Assembly (NCBI RefSeq): GCF_021129215.1
Contig: NZ_JAJOLP010000001.1
Coordinates: forward strand, 2,418,001-2,482,000
Length of the DNA: 64,000 nt
Direction: 5' to 3'
DNA from: Agromyces sp. S2-1-8
GTDB lineage: Bacteria > Actinomycetota > Actinomycetes > Actinomycetales > Microbacteriaceae
Every line of letters begins with the position of its first letter. Position 1 is the stretch's first letter. The notes beneath the pieces were generated by a model. The model saw only the letters and a list, made by a program, of their open reading frames with translations, had not been told where the DNA came from and searched no databases. Position numbers and translations under genes: made by a program. Of this stretch, positions 17,370-26,534 are shown in pieces.

Positions 17370-17828
17370 GTGACCGATTCCGTCGACGTCCTCATCACCG
17401 CCGAGCGCCTGCCGAACTACGCCCACCCGGGTGATGCCGGCGCAGACCTCCACGCCGCCGAGGCCGTCGTCCTCGAGCCCGGTGAGCGCGCGACGGTCGG
17501 CACCGGCGTCTCGATCGCCCTGCCCGACGGCTACGTCGCCTTCGTGGTGCCGCGATCCGGGCTCGCGTTCAAGCACGGCATCACGATCGTGAACGCACCG
17601 GGCACCGTCGACGCCGGCTATCGCGGCGAGATCAAGGTCGCACTGCTCAACACCGACACGAGCGAGTCGTACGCCATCGCGGTGGGCGACCGCATCGCAC
17701 AGATGGTCGTGATGCCGGTCAGCCGCGCACGCTTCGTCGAGGTCGAGCGTCTGCCGGGCAGCCTGCGCGGCGAGGGGGGATTCGGCTCCACGGGATTCGG
17801 GGAGCACAAGTCAGGAGTGAACGCGTGA
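17370..17828 (+). CDS. dut: Deoxyuridine 5'-triphosphate nucleotidohydrolase (dUTPase)
   Basis: 152 residues, typical for the trimeric enzyme. All five motifs are visible: HPGDAGADLHA (1), PRSGLAFKHGI (2), NAPGTVDAGYRGEI with the catalytic Asp (3), VGDRIAQMVV (4) and the Gly-rich C-terminal arm RGEGGFGSTGFG (5). It hydrolyses dUTP to dUMP and PPi, keeping uracil out of DNA and feeding dTMP synthesis. The GTG at 17370 gives the standard N-terminus and probably a leaderless mRNA. Its stop overlaps the DUF3710 GTG by four bases, indicating translational coupling. Confidence 0.97.
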   Translation: MTDSVDVLITAERLPNYAHPGDAGADLHAAEAVVLEPGERATVGTGVSIALPDGYVAFVVPRSGLAFKHGITIVNAPGTVDAGYRGEIKVALLNTDTSESYAIAVGDRIAQMVVMPVSRARFVEVERLPGSLRGEGGFGSTGFGEHKSGVNA

Positions 17829-18445
17829 GCGACATCGAGAACACCGACGGGGCTCCCGTCGATCAGCCCAAGTCCGCCCCCGAAGACCGCGCGAGCGCGG
17901 GTCCGCTCGACGAGGCCGAGGCGAATCCCGTGCGCCCCTACGTCGACCTCGGCGGCGTGAAGATCCTTCCGCGCGAGGGCCTGCACCTCCGCCTCGAGGT
18001 GGAGGAGGGCACGAAGCGCGTCGTCGCGATCGGGCTCGACTACGCGAACTCGACCCTGCAGGTCCAGCCGTTCGCCGCGCCGCGCTCGAGTGGGCTCTGG
18101 CACGAGATCCGTGCGCAGATCGCCGACCAGATCGCCCGCCAGGGCGGCACGACGACGGTGCGCGAGGGCACGTTCGGCCCTGAGCTCCTCGCGCAGATCC
18201 CGGTCGCGGCGGGCGAGGCGCAGCAGGGCCAGATGCGCCTGGCGCGCTTCATCGGCGTCGACGGACCGCGCTGGTTCCTGCGCGGTGTGATCGCGGGTCA
18301 GGCGGCGGTCGACCCCGCCGCTGCCGCGCAGGTCGAGGACCTCTTCCGTTCGATCGTCGTCGTCCGCGGGGCGACGCCGATGCCGCCGCGCGACCTGATT
18401 CCGCTGCGGATGCCGGCATCCTCCACCGGCGCTCCGACGGCGTAG
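17825..18445 (+). CDS. DUF3710 domain protein
   Basis: 206 residues, soluble, no signal peptide. A variable acidic N-terminus (about 1-35) leads to the conserved core: VDLGGVKILPREGLHLRLEVEE, then SSGLWHEIRAQIADQIARQGG, and the motif DGPRWFLRGVIAGQAA. The family is actinobacterial, almost always downstream of dut, and has no known activity. GTG start overlapping dut (GTGA); two bases separate its stop from the DUF3159 start, so dut-DUF3710-DUF3159 is one operon. Confidence 0.92.
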   Translation: MSDIENTDGAPVDQPKSAPEDRASAGPLDEAEANPVRPYVDLGGVKILPREGLHLRLEVEEGTKRVVAIGLDYANSTLQVQPFAAPRSSGLWHEIRAQIADQIARQGGTTTVREGTFGPELLAQIPVAAGEAQQGQMRLARFIGVDGPRWFLRGVIAGQAAVDPAAAAQVEDLFRSIVVVRGATPMPPRDLIPLRMPASSTGAPTA

Positions 18446-18447
18446 GC

Positions 18448-19236
18448 GTGACCGACGCGACGGGCGCAGGGCGCCGCGACCCCGACGAGCACGAGCAGGA
18501 TGCCTCGGCGCAGGCCGGGGCGGACGGCGGTGAGTTCGGCCGGGCCTTCGCGGCCGCGGCCGAGAAGAGCGGGCTCGGCGCCCTCGCACGCGATGAGAAG
18601 CTGAGCGGTCGCGACCTGCTCGTCGCCGTCGGCGGGGTGCGAGGCATCCTCGAGGCGTTGCTGCCCGGGCTCGTCTTCCTCATCGTCTACAGCACGCTCA
18701 CGAGCTTCGCCGGCCAGGACGCCCAGGCGGCCCTGGTTCCCGCCCTCATCGCGTCGGTCGGGCTGGCCGTCGTCTTCACGCTCGTCCGCATCGCGACGAA
18801 GGGTCAGCCCACGCAGGCGATCGCCGGCCTCATCGGCGTGCTCGCGTCCGCTGCGCTCGCGCTGTGGACGGGCAACGCGCGCGACAACTACGTGCTCGGC
18901 TTCTTCACGAATGCCGCCTATGCGCTCGCGCTGCTCGTGTCGCTGCTCGTGAAGTGGCCGGCGATCGGGCTCATCGTCGGATTCCTCATGGGCGAGGGCG
19001 TCGCCTGGCGCAACGACCGCCGCAAGTATCGCGCAGCACAGTTCCTGACGCTCGTCTGGATCGGCCTCTTCGTCGCCCGGCTCGCCGTCCAGGTGCCCTT
19101 CTACCTGGTCGACAACGTCGAGGCGCTCGGTGCGTTCAGGCTGCTCATGGGGGTCCCGCTCTACGCCCTCGCGCTCATCTTCTCGTGGCTTGTCGTACGT
19201 GCCGTCTACCCGTCGGCACATCGATCGGCCGAGTGA
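18448..19236 (+). CDS. DUF3159 integral membrane protein
   Basis: 262 residues. A hydrophilic Ala/Glu-rich N-terminus (about 1-55) precedes the conserved DUF3159 core beginning DLLVAVGGVRGILEALLPG. Six hydrophobic helices follow (about 68-250), with charged loop signatures WTGNARDNYVLGFFTNA, GEGVAWRNDRRKYR and the second-last helix VQVPFYLVDN. An actinobacterial family with no established function; it may move a small solute. GTG start, co-transcribed with dut. The last six bases before the acnA palindrome separate the two transcripts. Confidence 0.9.
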   Translation: MTDATGAGRRDPDEHEQDASAQAGADGGEFGRAFAAAAEKSGLGALARDEKLSGRDLLVAVGGVRGILEALLPGLVFLIVYSTLTSFAGQDAQAALVPALIASVGLAVVFTLVRIATKGQPTQAIAGLIGVLASAALALWTGNARDNYVLGFFTNAAYALALLVSLLVKWPAIGLIVGFLMGEGVAWRNDRRKYRAAQFLTLVWIGLFVARLAVQVPFYLVDNVEALGAFRLLMGVPLYALALIFSWLVVRAVYPSAHRSAE

Positions 19237-19241
19237 TACAG

Positions 19242-19261
19242 TTATCTCGACGTCAAGATAA
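19242..19261. promoter_or_regulatory. 20-bp palindrome upstream of aconitase, probable operator
   Basis: TTATCTCGACGTCAAGATAA matches its own reverse complement except at one base pair. It is A/T-rich at the arms in an otherwise GC-rich region, sits five bases after the DUF3159 stop and 131 bases before the acnA start, and is followed by TTAGGTTACCCT (possible -10 elements near 19302-19312). The geometry is that of a dimeric repressor site (MarR or TetR class). I cannot name the regulator. Confidence 0.6.
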
Positions 19262-19392
19262 ATCCGCACACCGTGCGAAGCCTGTCGGCGGGCGAACGGC
19301 TTAGGTTACCCTTGCTGGATCGGCCCCCTGTCTGACGGAGAAGATGGAGAGTCGCCCGCGTGCCGGGCGTCATCCGCGAAGGAGAGGACATC

Positions 19393-22203
19393 GTGTCTGC
19401 AGTGAACAGTTTCGGGGCGAAGGACACGCTCCACGTCGGTGACAAGTCCTACGAGATCTTCCGGCTCGACACCGTGCCGGGGCACGAGAAGCTGCCGTTC
19501 AGCCTGAAGGTGCTGCTCGAGAACCTGCTGCGCACCGAGGACGGCGCGAACGTCACCAAGGAGCAGATCGAGGCGCTCGGCTCGTGGGTGCCGACGGCCG
19601 AGCCCGACACCGAGATCCAGTTCACGCCCGCGCGCGTGGTCATGCAGGACTTCACGGGCGTGCCGTGCATCGTCGACCTCGCCACCATGCGCGAGGCGGT
19701 CGTCGCCCTCGGGGGAGACCCCGACAAGATCAACCCGCTCGCTCCGGCCGAGATGGTCATCGACCACTCCGTCATCGCCGACCTCTTCGGCACCGAGAAC
19801 GCCCTCGAGCGCAACGTCGAGATCGAGTACGAGCGCAACGGCGAGCGGTACCAGTTCCTCCGCTGGGGCCAGACGGCGTTCGACGACTTCAAGGTCGTCC
19901 CGCCGGGCACCGGCATCGTGCACCAGGTGAACATCGAGCACCTCGCGAAGGTGACCTTCACCCGCACCGTCGACGGCGTCCTCCGCGCGTACCCCGACAC
20001 CTGCGTCGGCACCGACTCGCACACGACGATGGTCAACGGCCTCGGCGTGCTCGGCTGGGGCGTGGGCGGCATCGAGGCCGAGGCCGCGATGCTCGGCCAG
20101 CCCGTGTCGATGCTCATCCCGAAGGTCGTCGGCTTCAAGCTCTCCGGTTCGATCCCCACCGGTGTCACCGCGACCGACGTCGTGCTGACGATCACCGACA
20201 TGCTGCGCAAGCACGGCGTCGTCGGCAAGTTCGTCGAGTTCTACGGGTCGGGCGTCGCCTCGGTGCCGCTCGCGAACCGCGCGACCATCGGCAACATGAG
20301 CCCCGAGTTCGGCTCGACCGCCGCGATGTTCCCGATCGACGACGTCACGCTCGACTACCTGCGCCTCACCGGCCGCAGCGACGAGCAGATCGCGCTCGTC
20401 GAGGCCTACTCGAAGGCTCAGAAGCTCTGGCACGACGCCGACAACGAGCCCGCCTTCAGCGAGTACATGGAGCTCGACCTCTCGACGGTCGTTCCCTCCA
20501 TCGCGGGTCCGAAGCGTCCGCAGGACCGCATCGAGCTGTCGAACTCGAAGTCGGCCTTCGAGCAGGACCTCCTGAACTACGCCACGGTCGACCACGACCT
20601 CGTCGACCTCGAGATCGCCGAGTCGTTCCCCGCGTCCGACCCGCCCGGCAACTCGCCCGAAGACGAGCACAGCCACCACGAGCACCACCACGCGAGCCAC
20701 GCGCCCGCCACGGCGTCGAACCCGACTCCGGTGACGCTCGCCGACGGCGAGAAGTTCACGCTCGACCACGGTGCGGTCGCGATCGCCGCGATCACCTCGT
20801 GCACGAACACCTCGAACCCGTCGGTCATGCTCGCGGCCGGCCTGCTGGCCCGCAACGCGGCGAAGAAGGGCCTGAAGGCGAAGCCGTGGGTGAAGACCAC
20901 GCTCGCGCCCGGGTCGAAGGTCGTCACCGACTACTACGAGAAGGCCGGCCTGACCGACGACCTCGAGGCGCTGGGCTTCTACACCGTCGGGTACGGATGC
21001 ACGACCTGCATCGGCAACTCGGGTCCGCTGATCGATGAGATCTCGACGGCGGTCAACGAGTCCGACCTCGCCGTCACCGCGGTGCTCTCCGGCAACCGCA
21101 ACTTCGAGGGCCGCATCAACCCCGACGTGAAGATGAACTACCTCGCGTCGCCGCCGCTCGTGATCGCGTACGCCCTCGCGGGTTCGATGAACTTCGACTT
21201 CGAGGTCGACGCGCTCGGCAAGGACACCGAGGGCAACGACGTCTTCCTGAAGGACATCTGGCCCGACGCGGCCGAGGTGCAGGAGACGATCGACAACTCG
21301 ATCAACAAGGACATGTTCGTGCACCAGTACGCGAGCGTGTTCGAGGGCGACGAGCGCTGGCGCAACCTCGAGACGCCGACCGGTGCGGTGTTCGAGTGGA
21401 ACGAGGCGTCGACCTACGTTCGCAAGCCCCCGTACTTCGACGGCATGACGATGGAGACGACCCCGGTCACCGACATCTCGGGCGCGCGCGTGCTCGCGAA
21501 GCTCGGCGACTCGGTCACCACCGACCACATCTCGCCGGCCGGTTCGATCAAGGCCGACAGCCCGGCGGGCCGCTACCTCACCGAGCACGGCGTCGACCGC
21601 AAGGACTTCAACTCGTACGGCTCGCGCCGTGGCAACCACGAGGTGATGATCCGCGGCACGTTCGCGAACATCCGCCTGAAGAACCAGCTCCTCGACGGCG
21701 TCGAGGGCGGCTACACCCGCGACTTCACGCTGGCCGGCGGTCCGCAGTCGTTCATCTACGACGCATCGCAGAACTACCAGGCGCAGGGCACTCCGCTCGT
21801 CATCTTCGGCGGCAAGGAGTACGGCTCGGGTTCGTCGCGCGACTGGGCGGCCAAGGGCACGAGCCTGCTCGGGGTCAAGGCGGTCATCACCGAGAGCTTC
21901 GAGCGGATCCACCGCTCGAACCTGATCGGCATGGGCGTCGTTCCGCTGCAGTTCCCGGCGGGCGAGAGCTGGGCGTCGCTCGGCCTCGACGGCACCGAGA
22001 TCGTCTCGATCACGGGTCTCGAGCAGCTCAACGAGGGCACCACCCCGAAGACGGTGCACGTCGTCGCATCGCCGAGCGAGCACTCGGCGCCCGGCAAGGC
22101 GACTGTCGAGTTCGACGCGGTCGTCCGCATCGACACGCCGGGTGAGGCCGACTACTACCGCAACGGCGGCATCCTGCAGTACGTGCTGCGCAGCCTCGTC
22201 TGA
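19393..22203 (+). CDS. acnA: Aconitate hydratase A with a His-rich insertion
   Basis: 936 residues, normal for actinobacterial AcnA. Fe4S4 ligands are Cys470 ([11 protein letters not shown]), Cys536 and Cys539 ([13 protein letters not shown]). The swivelling C-terminal domain has [15 protein letters not shown] and [12 protein letters not shown], with the substrate-binding Ser and Arg. It isomerises citrate to isocitrate in the TCA cycle. GTG start with AAGGAGAGG upstream. Residues 423-436 ([14 protein letters not shown]) form a His-rich stretch in a variable loop just before the cluster domain, not needed for catalysis. The gene stands alone, behind a 20-bp palindrome and before a strong terminator. 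Confidence 0.97.
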   Translation: MSAVNSFGAKDTLHVGDKSYEIFRLDTVPGHEKLPFSLKVLLENLLRTEDGANVTKEQIEALGSWVPTAEPDTEIQFTPARVVMQDFTGVPCIVDLATMREAVVALGGDPDKINPLAPAEMVIDHSVIADLFGTENALERNVEIEYERNGERYQFLRWGQTAFDDFKVVPPGTGIVHQVNIEHLAKVTFTRTVDGVLRAYPDTCVGTDSHTTMVNGLGVLGWGVGGIEAEAAMLGQPVSMLIPKVVGFKLSGSIPTGVTATDVVLTITDMLRKHGVVGKFVEFYGSGVASVPLANRATIGNMSPEFGSTAAMFPIDDVTLDYLRLTGRSDEQIALVEAYSKAQKLWHDADNEPAFSEYMELDLSTVVPSIAGPKRPQDRIELSNSKSAFEQDLLNYATVDHDLVDLEIAESFPASDPPGNSPEDEHSHHEHHHASHAPATASNPTPVTLADGEKFTLDHGAVAIAAITSCTNTSNPSVMLAAGLLARNAAKKGLKAKPWVKTTLAPGSKVVTDYYEKAGLTDDLEALGFYTVGYGCTTCIGNSGPLIDEISTAVNESDLAVTAVLSGNRNFEGRINPDVKMNYLASPPLVIAYALAGSMNFDFEVDALGKDTEGNDVFLKDIWPDAAEVQETIDNSINKDMFVHQYASVFEGDERWRNLETPTGAVFEWNEASTYVRKPPYFDGMTMETTPVTDISGARVLAKLGDSVTTDHISPAGSIKADSPAGRYLTEHGVDRKDFNSYGSRRGNHEVMIRGTFANIRLKNQLLDGVEGGYTRDFTLAGGPQSFIYDASQNYQAQGTPLVIFGGKEYGSGSSRDWAAKGTSLLGVKAVITESFERIHRSNLIGMGVVPLQFPAGESWASLGLDGTEIVSITGLEQLNEGTTPKTVHVVASPSEHSAPGKATVEFDAVVRIDTPGEADYYRNGGILQYVLRSLV

Positions 22204-22216
22204 CGCAGACGCATTC

Positions 22217-22258
22217 GACGACAGGGCGATCGGCGTTTCCGCCGATCGCCCTGTCGTC
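22217..22258 (+). terminator. Terminator of acnA
   Basis: GACGACAGGGCGATCGGC pairs perfectly with GCCGATCGCCCTGTCGTC, an 18-bp stem with a six-base loop, 14 bases after the acnA stop. Confidence 0.9.
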
Positions 22259-22336
22259 TGCCCGGGCGCTCAGGTTGCCCGGCGTAGACTCGTTCCGTTC
22301 GGCGGCATCGCCCGCGTCATCCCGGAGGCCCAACGC

Positions 22337-24283
22337 ATGACCTTGCTCGAGACGATCCGAGGCCCGCGCGACCTCGACGCTCTCTCGAAGGAGCAACTGG
22401 AGCAACTCGCGGTCGAGGTGCGAGAGCACCTCGTCTCCGACGTCGCCAAGACGGGCGGGCACCTGGGTCCGAACCTCGGGGTGGTGGAGCTCACCATCGC
22501 GATCCACCGCGTGTTCGACTCGCCCCGCGACGCGATCGTGTTCGACACCGGTCACCAGTCGTACGTGCACAAGCTGCTCACCGGCCGGCAGGACTTCTCG
22601 ACCCTTCGGCAGACCGGCGGTCTGGCCGGATACCCGCAGCGCAGCGAGTCGGAGCACGACATCGTCGAGTCCTCTCACGCTTCGAGCTCCCTGTCGTGGG
22701 CCGACGGCATCTCGAAGGCGTTCGAGATGACCGGGCAGCACGACCGGCACGTGGTCGCGGTCGTCGGCGACGGCGCCCTCACCGGCGGCATGACGTGGGA
22801 GGCGCTCAACAACATCTCCGACGACAACACGCGCAAGCTCATCGTCGTCGTGAACGACAACGGCCGTTCGTACGCGCCGACCATCGGGGGCATGGCGCGC
22901 TTCCTCAACTCGGTGCGCACGAAGAGCACGTACCGCAACCTCCACCTCTCGAGCCGCGACGCGTTCAACCGCCTCGGCGGCCCGGCCAGGGCGTTCTACC
23001 GCGGCGTGCGCGGTGGCCTGCACGGCTTCCTCTCCCGATTCACCGGGAACGAGGCGCTCTACTCGAACCTCGACATCAAGTACGTCGGTCCCGTCGACGG
23101 GCACGACGAGCAGGCGATGGAGGCCGCGCTCCGGCAGGCGAAGCACTACGGCGCGCCGGTCATCGTTCACGCGATCACCGAGAAGGGCCGCGGCTACGAG
23201 CCCGCCCGCAACGATGTCGCGGACCAGTTCCACGCCGTCGGGCAGATCGACCCCGAGACCGGTGAGCCGCTCGACACCGGCGGGGCGAAGAGCTGGACGA
23301 GCGTCTTCGCCGACGAGCTCGTCCACCTCGCCGAGGGCGACGACCGCCTCGTGGGCATCACGGCCGCGATGCTCCGCCCGACGGGCCTTCACCGGATGGC
23401 CGAGCGCTTCCCGACACGGGTTTTCGACGTCGGCATCGCCGAGCAGCACGCCGTGACGTCCGCCGCCGGCCTGGCGTTCGGCGGCCTGCACCCGGTCGTC
23501 GCGGTGTATGCGACGTTCATGAACCGGGCGTTCGACCAGCTGCTCATGGATGTCGCCCTCCACAAGGCGGGGGTCACGTTCGTCCTCGACCGCGCCGGCG
23601 TCACCGGGCCCGACGGCCCGAGCCACCACGGCGTCTGGGACCTCTCGATCCTCCAGGTCGTCCCCGGCATCCGCATCGCCGCACCGCGCGACGCGATCCG
23701 CCTCGCCGAAGAGCTCGGCGAGGCCGTGCAGGTGACGGATTCACCGACCGTCCTGCGATTCCCGAAGGGTTCGGTCGGCACCGAGTACGACGCGGTGCGT
23801 CGCACCGACGACGGCGTCGACGTGCTCGTCGAGTCCCAGCGCAAGGACGTGCTCATCGTCACCGTCGGGCCGATGGCCGGCATCGGCCTCGAGGTCGCCG
23901 AGCGCCTCGAGGCGCAGGGCATCGGCGCCACCGTCGTCGACCCCCGGTGGGTCGTGCCCGTGCCGCGCAGCCTCGTCGGGCTCGCCGGCGACTACCGCAT
24001 CGTGGTGTCGCTCGAAGACGGCATCCGCGTCGGCGGTGTCGGTACACGCATCCGTCAGGACCTGCGCGAGGCCGGGGTCGACACCGCGGTCACCGAATTG
24101 GGCCTGCCCGACGAGTTCCTCGAGCACGGCTCCCGTTCCGACATCCTGGAGCGCGTCGGCCTCACCCCGCAGCACATCGCCCAAGACGTCACCGCAATGG
24201 TGCTCGGCACGAAGCTGCCGCATGCGCGCGGCGCGTCGGGCGACACGGGCACGCAGCCCGTCATCGCGCACGTCGCAGACTGA
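22337..24283 (+). CDS. dxs: 1-deoxy-D-xylulose-5-phosphate synthase
   Basis: 648 residues. The thiamine-diphosphate enzyme of the MEP isoprenoid pathway, condensing pyruvate with glyceraldehyde 3-phosphate. N-terminal module: GGHLGPNLGVVELTIAIH, catalytic His in DTGHQSYVHKLLTG, and the ThDP/Mg motif GDGALTGGMTWEALNN. Middle pyrimidine domain: FDVGIAEQHAVTSAAG with the conserved Glu, and DRAGVTGPDGPSHHG. C-terminal transketolase domain: VVDPRWVVPVP. The ATG at 22337 follows CGGAGG. A TAGACT box at 22285-22290 is a possible -10. It converges with the fadB-like gene at a shared hairpin. Confidence 0.97.
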   Translation: MTLLETIRGPRDLDALSKEQLEQLAVEVREHLVSDVAKTGGHLGPNLGVVELTIAIHRVFDSPRDAIVFDTGHQSYVHKLLTGRQDFSTLRQTGGLAGYPQRSESEHDIVESSHASSSLSWADGISKAFEMTGQHDRHVVAVVGDGALTGGMTWEALNNISDDNTRKLIVVVNDNGRSYAPTIGGMARFLNSVRTKSTYRNLHLSSRDAFNRLGGPARAFYRGVRGGLHGFLSRFTGNEALYSNLDIKYVGPVDGHDEQAMEAALRQAKHYGAPVIVHAITEKGRGYEPARNDVADQFHAVGQIDPETGEPLDTGGAKSWTSVFADELVHLAEGDDRLVGITAAMLRPTGLHRMAERFPTRVFDVGIAEQHAVTSAAGLAFGGLHPVVAVYATFMNRAFDQLLMDVALHKAGVTFVLDRAGVTGPDGPSHHGVWDLSILQVVPGIRIAAPRDAIRLAEELGEAVQVTDSPTVLRFPKGSVGTEYDAVRRTDDGVDVLVESQRKDVLIVTVGPMAGIGLEVAERLEAQGIGATVVDPRWVVPVPRSLVGLAGDYRIVVSLEDGIRVGGVGTRIRQDLREAGVDTAVTELGLPDEFLEHGSRSDILERVGLTPQHIAQDVTAMVLGTKLPHARGASGDTGTQPVIAHVAD

Positions 24284-24331
24284 GACCACCGCCTTGCGGA
24301 GGATCGCCGCAGGGCACGAGGACCTCGAACG

Positions 24332-24369
24332 AGAGCGGGCCCGCGACCGTGTGGTCGCGGGCCCGCTCT
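24332..24369. terminator. Shared terminator of dxs and the fadB-like gene
   Basis: AGAGCGGGCCCGCGAC pairs perfectly with GTCGCGGGCCCGCTCT, a 16-bp stem with a six-base loop. Located between two convergent genes. Confidence 0.88.
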
Positions 24370-24384
24370 GGTTCGGCGAGTGCG

Positions 24385-26529
24385 CTACGCGCCCACGCCG
24401 CGGATCGCCGGATGGTGGAAGGTGTCGCCGAACACACGCTCCGAGGCCCCGACCCGGTCGAGGTACGGCGTCGCACCGCCGGCCTGGAAGGGCCAGCCGG
24501 CGCCGAGGATGAGGCAGAGGTCGATGTCTTCGGCCGCGGTGACCACGCCTTCGTCGAGCATGAGCTTGATCTCACGTGCGAGTTCGTCTTCGACGCGGCG
24601 CAGGATCGTCGCGGCGTCGACCGACGTCTTGCCGACGGTGATCGCCTTCTTCGCGTCCTTGGTCAGATCGGTGACCTTGCCGTGCTTGTCCTTCTCGACG
24701 ACGGGCGAGCCCAGCTTCGAGAGGGCGTGCATGTTCTCCGAGGCGTAGAACCGCTCGGGGAACTCGCGCACCATCGTGTCCTGGACGTGGGCGGCGACCG
24801 CCCAGCCGACGAGGTCGATGAGCTCGAACGGCCCCATCGGCAGCCCGATCGGCGCGAGCGCCTTCTCGACGACCGGCACCGGGGTGCCCTCGTCGACGGC
24901 GCGCGCCGCCTCGCCCATGACCTTCGCGAGCAGTCGGTTCACGACGAAGCCGGGCGCGTCGGCCGTGAGCACGGCGCTCTTCTTGAGCTTCGCGGCGGTG
25001 GCGAACGCGGTGGCGAGCGTCTCGTCGTCGGTCTTCGGGGTCTTCACGATCTCGATGAGGGGCATGACCGCGACCGGGTTGAAGAAGTGGAAGCCGACGA
25101 GGCGCTCGGGGTGGGTGAGCTTCTCGCCGATCTCCTCGACCGAGAGCGACGACGTGTTCGTCGCGATGATCGCGGTCTCCGAGAGGTGCGGCTCGACCTC
25201 GGCGAACACCTGCTGCTTCACGGCGAGGTCTTCGAAGACCGCTTCGATGACCCAGTCGCAGTCGGAGAAGTCGGCCTTGTCGGTCGTGCCCGAGACGAGC
25301 GCCCGCAGTCGATTCGCCTCGTCGGCGTCGATGCGGCCCTTCTGTTCGAGCGTGCCGATCTCGTCGCGGATGTAGGCGAGACCCTTGTCGACGCGGGCCT
25401 GGTCGAGATCGGTGATGACGACGGGCACCTGCAGGCGACGCACGAAGAGCAGTGCGAACTGGCTCGCCATGAGGCCGGCGCCGATGATGCCGACCTTCGT
25501 CACCTTCCGGGCGAGCGACTTGTCGGGCGCGCCGGCGGGGCGCTTGGCACGCTTCTGCACGAGGTTGAAGGCGTAGATCGAGGCGACGAACTGGTCGCCC
25601 GAGACGAGGTCGGCGAGCGCCTCATCCTCACGGGCGAAGCCCTCCGCCTTGGTGCCGGACTTCGCCGCCTTGAGGAGGTCGAGCGCGACGTACGGCGACT
25701 TCGCGGTCGTGCCGAGCTTGCCCTCGATGCTCTTGCGGGCGATGCCGACCGCGACGTCCCACTTGGCGAGCCGCTCGAGCTTGCCGGGAACGTTGGGACG
25801 CTTCACCTGAACCGAGCCGCCGAGCACGCCGTCGGCCCACTTGAGCGAATCCTCGAGGAAGTTGACCGGCGCGAACATCGCATCGGCGATGCCGAGCTCG
25901 AGGGCGTCCTTCGCCTTCAGCATCCGGTTGTTCTTCAGGGGGTTCTCGATGACCACCTTGAGGGCGTTCTCGATGCCGATCAGGTTCGGCAGCAGGTACG
26001 CCCCGCCCCAGGCGGGCACGATGCCGAGGAAGACCTCGGGCAGCGCGATCGCGGGCGCCGAGGCATCCACGGTGCGGTAGTCGCTGTTGAGCGCGACCTC
26101 GAGGCCGCCGCCGAGGGCGAGGCCGTTGATGAACGTGAACGAGGGCACGCCGAGCTCGCCCAGCTTGCCGAACACCATGTGGCCGAGCTGGCCCATCTTC
26201 AGCGCGATGTCGCGGCTCGGGATCTCGCCCACCTTCGAGAGATCGGCGCCTGCGGCGAGGAAGTACGGCTTGCCGGTGATCGCGACCGCCTGGATCTCGC
26301 CGGCGGCGGCACGGGCCGTCAGCTCGTCGAGCCGTTCGCCGAGCTCGATCAGCGTGACCGGGCCGAGCGTCGAGGGCCGGGTGTGGTCGCGACCGTTGTC
26401 GAGCGTGATGAGCGCGATCACGCGGCCCGACGCCAGGCGGATGTCGCGCACGTAGGAGTGCGTGACGACCTCGTCGTCGGCGAACGCGGCCGCCAGCTCG
26501 GAGAAGTCGATCTTCGAGTAGTCGGTCAT
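24385..26529 (-). CDS. Fatty-acid oxidation complex alpha subunit: enoyl-CoA hydratase / 3-hydroxyacyl-CoA dehydrogenase
   Basis: 714 residues, two enzymes in one chain. The crotonase half (about 1-300) keeps both catalytic Glu residues, in LALGGGLEVAL and IALPEVFLGIVP. The dehydrogenase half (about 335-714) has the Rossmann motif VGIIGAGLMASQ, catalytic His in VGFHFFNPVAVMP, and NTSSLSVEEI. It performs the hydration and second oxidation of the beta-oxidation spiral. The ATG at 26529 is five bases after the thiolase stop, so fadA-fadB are co-transcribed. The frame continues upstream only as a shadow of the thiolase gene. The chain-length range cannot be judged. Confidence 0.95.
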   Translation of the reverse strand: MTDYSKIDFSELAAAFADDEVVTHSYVRDIRLASGRVIALITLDNGRDHTRPSTLGPVTLIELGERLDELTARAAAGEIQAVAITGKPYFLAAGADLSKVGEIPSRDIALKMGQLGHMVFGKLGELGVPSFTFINGLALGGGLEVALNSDYRTVDASAPAIALPEVFLGIVPAWGGAYLLPNLIGIENALKVVIENPLKNNRMLKAKDALELGIADAMFAPVNFLEDSLKWADGVLGGSVQVKRPNVPGKLERLAKWDVAVGIARKSIEGKLGTTAKSPYVALDLLKAAKSGTKAEGFAREDEALADLVSGDQFVASIYAFNLVQKRAKRPAGAPDKSLARKVTKVGIIGAGLMASQFALLFVRRLQVPVVITDLDQARVDKGLAYIRDEIGTLEQKGRIDADEANRLRALVSGTTDKADFSDCDWVIEAVFEDLAVKQQVFAEVEPHLSETAIIATNTSSLSVEEIGEKLTHPERLVGFHFFNPVAVMPLIEIVKTPKTDDETLATAFATAAKLKKSAVLTADAPGFVVNRLLAKVMGEAARAVDEGTPVPVVEKALAPIGLPMGPFELIDLVGWAVAAHVQDTMVREFPERFYASENMHALSKLGSPVVEKDKHGKVTDLTKDAKKAITVGKTSVDAATILRRVEDELAREIKLMLDEGVVTAAEDIDLCLILGAGWPFQAGGATPYLDRVGASERVFGDTFHHPAIRGVGA

Positions 26530-26534
26530 GTCGC

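Noticed and set aside
19306-22083. A 925-codon open frame on the minus strand across acnA
   Set aside because: It mirrors acnA codon structure (high third-position GC keeps the antisense frame open) and encodes an Arg/Asp/Val-rich sequence with no domain. Similar antisense frames over thrS, dxs and alaS were rejected for the same reason.
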